64,000 nucleotides of DNA, taken from NCBI RefSeq assembly GCF_007713735.2, contig NZ_VMNW02000040.1:1-64000 (forward strand), in the 5' to 3' direction. The stretch comes from Amycolatopsis acidicola. Its GTDB lineage: Bacteria; Actinomycetota; Actinomycetes; Mycobacteriales; Pseudonocardiaceae. Of this stretch, positions 59,253 to 64,000 are shown in pieces. The notes beneath the pieces are model-generated. The model ran no database searches, was not told the DNA's origin, and saw only the letters and a list, made by a program, of their open reading frames with translations. The position numbers were made by a program, and so were the translations under genes. Position 1 is the first letter of the stretch, and each line of letters begins with the position of its first letter.

Positions 59253-60041
59253 TCATCGCGACCCCGTGACGTACTCCTCGAAAACCCGGTCCGCGCGCGG
59301 GTCCGACCACATCGGGCCGGGCGGGTAGTAGAAGGCGAACTCGTCGACGCCCGCTTCCCGGTATCGGCCCACGAAGTCCGTCACCGCCGCCACGGAAGAC
59401 CAGATCGCCGACGCCGTCACAGCCGGGCTTCCGGCGAGGAGCATCCGCCGCACCGAGGTGCCTTCGAACGTGGCGGCTCTACGCCGGGTCAGGGCGAAGT
59501 GTTCCGCCTCGGACAGGCCGAAACCGCCGTAGGACACCCAGCGATCGGCGAACTTCGCGGCCAGCGCGAGCGAACGCGGGCCGTGCGCCGCGATCGTCAG
59601 CGGGATCCGGGCTCGGGGTTCCAACGAAGGAAACCCTTCCAGCACCGGCATTTCCCGCAACGCGCCGTCCACAGTGGTCAGCACATCGGCGAACGGCATC
59701 GGCACCCCTGCCACCCGGTCCGCGGCGGCGTACCCCGCGCCGAGGCCCAGCTCCAGCCTGCCGCCCGAGATGTGGTCGACCGACAACGCGTGCCGCGCCA
59801 ACACCACCGGCGAACGCAGGATCCCGTTCGCCACCAGCGGCCCGATCCGCACCCGCGAAGTCGAAGCCGCGAGCGCGGGCAGCACGCTCCACGCGTCCAG
59901 CCACGGTTCCTCCGGGTGCGCGGGGTTGAGCACGTGGTCGTCCACCCACACCGTGGTCACACCCAGCTCCTCCAGCCGCTTCGCCCTGGCGAGCAGCTCC
60001 GGCCAGCCGACGTTCGGGATGAGCAGCGCGTGCGTGCTCAT
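59253..60041 (-). CDS. LLM-class flavin-dependent oxidoreductase
   Basis: Luciferase-like monooxygenase of 262 residues, probably F420- or FMN-dependent. Segments TTVWVDDHVLN, RVRIGPLVANGILRSPVVLA and the ELGLGAGY motif are typical; the family uses them for cofactor binding. It is the last gene of the operon TetR-SDR-SDR-lyase-LLM and its ATG overlaps the lyase stop. Confidence 0.88.
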   Translation of the reverse strand: MSTHALLIPNVGWPELLARAKRLEELGVTTVWVDDHVLNPAHPEEPWLDAWSVLPALAASTSRVRIGPLVANGILRSPVVLARHALSVDHISGGRLELGLGAGYAAADRVAGVPMPFADVLTTVDGALREMPVLEGFPSLEPRARIPLTIAAHGPRSLALAAKFADRWVSYGGFGLSEAEHFALTRRRAATFEGTSVRRMLLAGSPAVTASAIWSSVAAVTDFVGRYREAGVDEFAFYYPPGPMWSDPRADRVFEEYVTGSR

Positions 60042-60928
60042 CCCGGGAAACCGCCCACCCGGCCGAGCCTGCCCGAGAGCCCCACGCCCAGCCGCCCCGT
60101 GACCCACTTCGCGTGCTCGATCGTCTCGTCCAGCCGCAGACCGGTGTCGAAACCCATGCGGTGCAACGTGTACACGAGGTCCTCGGTCGCCACGTTCCCG
60201 GACGCGCCGGGCGCGAACGGGCAGCCGCCGATGCCACCGAGACTGGCGTCGAGCGCGCGCACCCCGCTGCGCACGGCCGCGACCGCGTTCGCCACGCCGG
60301 TGTTGCGGGTGTCGTGCAGGTGCACCCGCATCGGCACCTCGGGCGAGCACTGGCGCAGGATCCCGAACCGCGTCTCGATGTCCGAAGGCACCGCGACGCC
60401 GATCGTGTCGGCGAGACACACCTCGTCGGCGTCGAGATCGGCCACGGCCCGCGCCACCGAAGTGAACCGCTCGACCGGAACCTCGCCCTCGAACGGGCAG
60501 CCGAAGGACGCGCCGATGGTGACCGCCACCGATACCCCGTCCGCACGGCCGCGCTGCCGGATTTCCCTTACCGCGTCGAGGGCTTCGCGCGTGCTCATGC
60601 CCTGGTTCCGCCGGCTGAAGGTGTCGCTCGCGAGCACCAGCGTGGTCATCTCGCGGATCCCCGCGTCGAGCGCACGCTGGTAGCCGCGCTGGTTGAGGAC
60701 CAGGGCGCTGTAGCCGATCCCGTTGCCCGCCAGCGCTTTCGCCACCTCCGCGGCGTCGGCCAGCTGCGGCACGCGGTCCGGACGGACGAACGACGTCACC
60801 TCGATCCGGCGCACGCCCGTCCGCGCGGCGCGCTCGATCAGCTCCAGCTTTTCCTCGGTGGTAAGGACTTTCTCCTCGTTCTGCAGCCCGTCGCGGGGCG
60901 ACACCTCGACGATCTCCACCCGGTTCAC
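60038..60928 (-). CDS. HMG-CoA lyase-like enzyme
   Basis: TIM-barrel lyase of 296 residues. SPRDGLQNE at 9-17, VRVHLHDTRNTGVAN-type RVHLHDTRNTG and the signature GGIGGCPFAPGASGNVATED are those of hydroxymethylglutaryl-CoA lyase, with the active cysteine in GGCPF. It would cleave a 3-hydroxy-3-methyl CoA ester to acetyl-CoA and a ketoacid. No leucine-degradation genes (methylcrotonyl-CoA carboxylase) are nearby, so a different substrate from the cluster is possible. GTGA overlap with the upstream SDR. Confidence 0.9.
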   Translation of the reverse strand: MNRVEIVEVSPRDGLQNEEKVLTTEEKLELIERAARTGVRRIEVTSFVRPDRVPQLADAAEVAKALAGNGIGYSALVLNQRGYQRALDAGIREMTTLVLASDTFSRRNQGMSTREALDAVREIRQRGRADGVSVAVTIGASFGCPFEGEVPVERFTSVARAVADLDADEVCLADTIGVAVPSDIETRFGILRQCSPEVPMRVHLHDTRNTGVANAVAAVRSGVRALDASLGGIGGCPFAPGASGNVATEDLVYTLHRMGFDTGLRLDETIEHAKWVTGRLGVGLSGRLGRVGGFPG

Positions 60929-61698
60929 GCCTGCTCACTCTCGTTCAGGGACGCGGCCGCGACCAGCCCGGAGCCGCCGTCCAGTTCGATCAACGACCCG
61001 CTCACCGCGTCCGCGATCCCCGTGCCGAGCGCGGCGACCCATTCGGCGACCTCCGCGGTGGAGGTGTCCCGGCCCAGCGGGGTTTTCGCGACGATCCGCG
61101 CCAGCTGCTCAGGAGGCAGCTCCTCGCCGACGCCCTCGGTCAGCACCGTTCCGGGCGCCAGGCAGAACAACCGGATCCCGGGCCACTGCCGGGCGAGTGT
61201 CCGGGTCAGCGCGGCGATCCCCGCCCGCGCGGCGGCCGAGTGCGCGAGCCCAGGAATTCCCCGCTCAGGCGCCGAAAGCGACAGGTTCACCACTCGCCCA
61301 CCCCGCTCGGCCAGTCCCTCACGCGCGGCCTGGATCATCGACGCCGTCGCGGTCAGGTTCAGATCCGCCACGGCGGCGAACCCCCGCGGCGAGATCGCCG
61401 ACGCGGGCGCGATGAACTGCCCGCCCGCGTTGTTCACCAGCAGGTCCAGACCACCGAGACCGGCGACGAAAGCGCCTGCCGCGGCACGATCCCGGATGTC
61501 CAACGCCTGGTAGCGGAATCCCTCCCCCGCAAGGGAAGCCGTCTCCGCGAGCCGTTCGGCACGGCGCCCGACGCCCACGACGGAAGCACCCAGCTCCACC
61601 AACCGCAGCGAAACGGCCCGGCCGATCCCCGAACCCGCACCGCTCACCAAAGCCGTCTTCCCGCGCAGAACCCCGTCCGGGAGCACGCGCGGCGTCAC
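60925..61698 (-). CDS. SDR with His-Ser-Ala-Ala-Ala-Arg active-site variant
   Basis: SDR of 257 residues. The cofactor loop SGAGSGIGRAV and LVNNAGGQF are normal. At the position of YxxxK it reads GLAHSAAARAGIAALTR, so tyrosine is replaced by histidine and lysine by alanine/arginine, as also seen in dienoyl-CoA reductase-like and citronellol dehydrogenase-like SDRs. That suggests an acyl-CoA substrate. GTG at 61698 overlaps the stop of the upstream SDR gene. Confidence 0.88.
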   Translation of the reverse strand: MTPRVLPDGVLRGKTALVSGAGSGIGRAVSLRLVELGASVVGVGRRAERLAETASLAGEGFRYQALDIRDRAAAGAFVAGLGGLDLLVNNAGGQFIAPASAISPRGFAAVADLNLTATASMIQAAREGLAERGGRVVNLSLSAPERGIPGLAHSAAARAGIAALTRTLARQWPGIRLFCLAPGTVLTEGVGEELPPEQLARIVAKTPLGRDTSTAEVAEWVAALGTGIADAVSGSLIELDGGSGLVAAASLNESEQA

Positions 61699-62426
61699 GA
61701 CAACCCCGGCACGCGCGCGAGAAGCCCGCCATCGACGGGGAGCACGACCCCGGTCACGAACGGAGCGTTCAGCAACCACCACACGGCTTCCGCCACCTCC
61801 TCCGGTTCCGCCGGGCGCCCGGCGGGATGCGCGGCCACAAAGGACTCGTCGGCCAGCCCCTCGACCAGCCGGGTGCGCACGAGGCCCGGGGCGACGGCGT
61901 TGACCCGGATTCCGCGCGCGGCGTACTCGACGGCGGCGGTCTTCGTCAGCCCGGCGATCGCGTGTTTGCTGGCCACGTAAGCACTCGACGACGGCACGCC
62001 CGCGAACGCCGCCCCGGAGGCGGTGTTCACGACCGCCCCGCCCGCCGCCAGCATGTGCCGCAACTCCGCGCGCAGGCAGGCGAACACGCCGCCGAGGTTG
62101 ACCCGCTGCACGCGCCAGAACACGTCGTCGGGGTAGTCCGCGACCTCCGCCCGTATCCCCGGGACACCGGCGTTGTTGCACGCGAAATCGAGCCCGCCAC
62201 CCCACTCGGCGGCCCGGTCCACGGCACAGGTCGCGGCGTCCGGATCGGACACATCGACCCGCAGCACGAGCGCCCGCCCGCCGGACTCCTCAATGGACTC
62301 GGCGATCCCGGACGCGTCTTCGCGATCCGCGACCGCCACGGCGACGCCTTCGCGCGCGAGCCGGAGCGCCACGGCCGCGCCGATCCCGCGCGCCGCACCG
62401 GTCACGAACGCGACGCGGCCGCTCAC
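61695..62426 (-). CDS. Short-chain dehydrogenase
   Basis: Classical SDR of 243 residues: TGAARGIGAAVALRL (about 9-23), CNNAGVPG, NTASGAAF and the catalytic SAYVASKHA, followed by RVNAVAPGLVRT and the VDGG end. Probably a 3-hydroxyacyl or alcohol dehydrogenase. It starts 13 bases after the TetR stop, so it belongs to the regulator's operon. Confidence 0.92.
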   Translation of the reverse strand: MSGRVAFVTGAARGIGAAVALRLAREGVAVAVADREDASGIAESIEESGGRALVLRVDVSDPDAATCAVDRAAEWGGGLDFACNNAGVPGIRAEVADYPDDVFWRVQRVNLGGVFACLRAELRHMLAAGGAVVNTASGAAFAGVPSSSAYVASKHAIAGLTKTAAVEYAARGIRVNAVAPGLVRTRLVEGLADESFVAAHPAGRPAEPEEVAEAVWWLLNAPFVTGVVLPVDGGLLARVPGLS

Positions 62427-62439
62427 GAGGCGGCCCCGG

Positions 62440-63120
62440 TCAGCGCTTCTTCGCGGGCTCCAGCGAGGAGAGGGCCATCTTGATGAAGTCGTCCCCGAAC
62501 TCCGCCAGGCTGCGTTCGCCCTCGGGGTTGTACCAGCGGTGGATCCAGTTGAACATGCCGATGATGCCCAGCACCGCCACCGACGGGTCGATGTCCGTGC
62601 GGAACTCGCCCGCCTTCGCGCCGGAGCGGATGACCTCGGCGAGCGTGCGGCCGTAGCGGTCGGCGTTGTCGCGGATGTGGTCGGCCTCCGGGCCGGACAT
62701 CACCTGGTGCACGTTCTCGCTCAGGAAGATGAACAGCTCCGGCAGCTCCGCCATCGTGCGCACGTACTCGCGCAGCGCCGCTTCGAGCCGTTCCGGCGCG
62801 GACACCGGCAGGTCGGCGACCTCCTCCAGCCGGGTCCGCATCGTCTCGATCGGCTCGTGCAGCAGGCCGACGAGCAGCTCCTCCTTGGTGCCCACGTAGT
62901 AGTAGAGCGTCGCGCGCCGGATCCCGACCTCGTTCGCGACGTCCTCCAGCGTGGACTGGCCGTACCCGAGCCTGCCGAAGACCCGGCCCGCCCCGGCGAG
63001 GATCTCCGCCCAGCGCGCGTCCGAGCGGCGCCCGCTCGCCTGCCTGCGTTCCATCCGGCGGCGGGCGATGTCGCTCGCCGGGGCGGGCGCCGCCGTGCGG
63101 CGTCGACGTGGCGCGGCCAC
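62440..63120 (-). CDS. TetR-family regulator of the catabolic operon
   Basis: Regulator of 226 residues with a basic N-terminal arm, helix-turn-helix (GRVFGRLGYGQSTLEDVANE and VGIRRATLYYYVGTKEEL, about 60-105) and a TetR C-terminal domain of the fatty-acid-regulator type (WIHRWYNPEGERSLAEFGDDF in two parts). GTG at 63120 is given; ATG at 63054 would omit the basic arm. First gene of the operon to 59253. It probably responds to an acyl-CoA and may bind the palindrome at 56774. Confidence 0.9.
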   Translation of the reverse strand: MAAPRRRRTAAPAPASDIARRRMERRQASGRRSDARWAEILAGAGRVFGRLGYGQSTLEDVANEVGIRRATLYYYVGTKEELLVGLLHEPIETMRTRLEEVADLPVSAPERLEAALREYVRTMAELPELFIFLSENVHQVMSGPEADHIRDNADRYGRTLAEVIRSGAKAGEFRTDIDPSVAVLGIIGMFNWIHRWYNPEGERSLAEFGDDFIKMALSSLEPAKKR

Positions 63121-63171
63121 TGGCGATCGAACTCCCTTGCCCTCGGAAACCCTCTGCGGCCCCCACCTTAG

Positions 63172-63334
63172 GGATTGTCCCAAGGTGGCTTGCGTGGCGG
63201 TGCGGGTAGCAGCCCCTCCCGTCTCCCACCACCCCTGCTGGACGCGCTCCGCGCGGCAGTGTCCTCACCATGTCGGCGCTGTCCTCGCCAGCAACCACCT
63301 CAGAACCTGCAGCGGTGCAAGCTGCGGCCCCCAC
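63172..63334. repeat. Dispersed mosaic intergenic repeat, copy C
   Basis: About 160 bases between the ligase stop and the TetR start. The reverse complement shares TTCTGAGG, TGGCGAGGACAGCGCC, CGCGCGGAGCGCGTCC and the end module GACGGGAGGGG/CCCGCACCG with copy A. It lacks the GGCGGGTGGGAATTCA module shared by A and B. No coding capacity. The tetR promoter must lie inside or beside it. Confidence 0.75.
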
Positions 63335-63335
63335 C

Positions 63336-64000
63336 TTAGACCGTACGCAGTTCACGTTTGAGGACCTTCCCGCTGGCGTTGCGCGGGAACTCCTGGTCCA
63401 CCGAGAACACCGCGGGCACCTTGTACCCGGCCAGCTCCTTCCGGCACCACGCGCGCACAGTCTCGGTGTCGAACTCCGCGCCGTCCTCGAGGATGACGTG
63501 CGCGCGCACGATCTCGCCCCAGTGGTCGTCCGGCACGCCGACCACGGCGACCTCGCGCACCCCCGGGTACCGGCCGAGCACGTCCTCGATCTCGACGGGG
63601 TAGATGTTCTCCCCGCCGCGGATGATCATGTCCTTCTTGCGGCCGTTGAGGTACAGGTAGCCGTCCTTGTCGCGCCAGGCCAGGTCCCCACCGCGGAACC
63701 AGCCGTCCACGAGCACCTTCGCCGTCTCCTCCGGCTGGTTCAGATAACCCGACATGACCGCGTCCGCCCGCGTGACGATCTCGCCGACTTCGCCTTCCGG
63801 CACGTCGTTGAGCTCGTCGTCGCACAGCCGCAGCAGGACACCCATGCCGGCCTTGCCGATCGAGCCGAGCAGGTGCTCGTCCCCGGCCAGCGCGCGGCGG
63901 TGGTCCTCCGGCGTGAGCACCGTCTGCAGGCCGGCTTCGGTGCCCGCGCCGAACATGTTCATGAAGTCGCAGTGGAACACGCTCATCGCGCGCCGCAGCA
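63336..64000 (-). CDS. Acyl-CoA ligase, C-terminal part (runs off the window)
   Basis: C-terminal 220 or so residues of an AMP-forming acyl-CoA ligase; the 5' end lies beyond 64000. Visible motifs: MSGYLNQPEETAKVLVDGWF (first part), GGDLAWRDKDGYLYLNGRKK and the core motif DMIIRGGENIYPVEIE, then FPRNASGKVLKREL with the catalytic C-terminal lysine. It probably activates a substrate for the operons to its left. Confidence 0.92.
   Translation of the reverse strand, partial: LRRAMSVFHCDFMNMFGAGTEAGLQTVLTPEDHRRALAGDEHLLGSIGKAGMGVLLRLCDDELNDVPEGEVGEIVTRADAVMSGYLNQPEETAKVLVDGWFRGGDLAWRDKDGYLYLNGRKKDMIIRGGENIYPVEIEDVLGRYPGVREVAVVGVPDDHWGEIVRAHVILEDGAEFDTETVRAWCRKELAGYKVPAVFSVDQEFPRNASGKVLKRELRTV

Noticed and set aside
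60038..60928. Leucine degradation locus because of the HMG-CoA lyase-like gene
   Set aside because: No methylcrotonyl-CoA carboxylase, isovaleryl-CoA dehydrogenase set or methylglutaconyl-CoA hydratase operon is recognisable beside it.

Overview
The window is a high-GC actinobacterial chromosome segment. The gene content and order point to the family Pseudonocardiaceae, probably Amycolatopsis or a close relative; this is an inference and there is no rRNA in the window to prove it. The backbone genes rnj-dapA-thyX, a small membrane protein-dapB, pepR-pnp-rpsO, ribF, truB and dinF follow the order known from Mycobacterium tuberculosis (rnj to dinF, Rv2752c to Rv2836c). Almost all of them lie on the minus strand. 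No tRNA, rRNA, CRISPR array, integrase or insertion sequence was recognised.

Region 1 (1-7000) holds RNase J, dihydrodipicolinate synthase, a membrane Ser/Thr kinase, an Nramp metal transporter, an ACT-domain protein and the flavin-dependent thymidylate synthase ThyX. Region 2 (7000-25740) is an accessory block inserted between thyX and dapB. It contains a leaderless ribbon-helix-helix/DUF4097 operon, an epoxide hydrolase, a secreted penicillin-acylase-family enzyme, a TcmP-like protein, a methyltransferase, a YcaQ-family DNA glycosylase, a regulator divergent from an FMN reductase, a stretch of broken genes (17212-18329), a secreted phospholipase C/beta-propeller fusion, a GT87 glycosyltransferase with GtrA, and a BldC-like regulator coupled to a hydrolase. 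Region 3 (25748-37308) returns to the backbone: dapB, pepR, pnp, rpsO, ribF, truB and dinF.

Region 4 (37541-40977) has a TRM11-like methyltransferase, then a drug-exporter-type MFS protein translationally coupled to an ECF sigma factor with a SnoaL-like tail. Region 5 (40990-47508) looks like a dedicated dicarboxylate utilisation locus: an MHS transporter, a two-subunit aconitase-family hydratase with an altered substrate motif, an isocitrate lyase/PEP mutase-family lyase, and, divergently, an acyl-CoA ligase and an IclR regulator. Three TTCCG-N5-CGGAA-like boxes lie in the divergent promoter. This is the best candidate here for an uncharacterised pathway.

Region 6 (47783-64000) is a CoA-thioester catabolic island. 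A self-contained SDR/TetR divergon with twin operators comes first. Then comes an eight-gene minus-strand operon (acyl-CoA dehydrogenase, a mini-SDR, PaaK-like ligase, thiolase, 3-hydroxyacyl-CoA dehydrogenase, IpdA/IpdB-like CoA-transferase subunits, SDR), a divergent plus-strand operon (enoyl-CoA hydratase, a mini-crotonase, aldo/keto reductase), and a second minus-strand operon (TetR, two SDRs, HMG-CoA-lyase-like enzyme, LLM flavoprotein), with an acyl-CoA ligase entering from the right edge. Together they could activate an acid, beta-oxidise it and cleave a carbon skeleton by retro-Claisen and retro-aldol steps.

A dispersed mosaic intergenic repeat occurs three times (33280-33622, 47515-47735, 63172-63334). 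Four-base stop/start overlaps join most operon genes, so translational coupling is the rule here.
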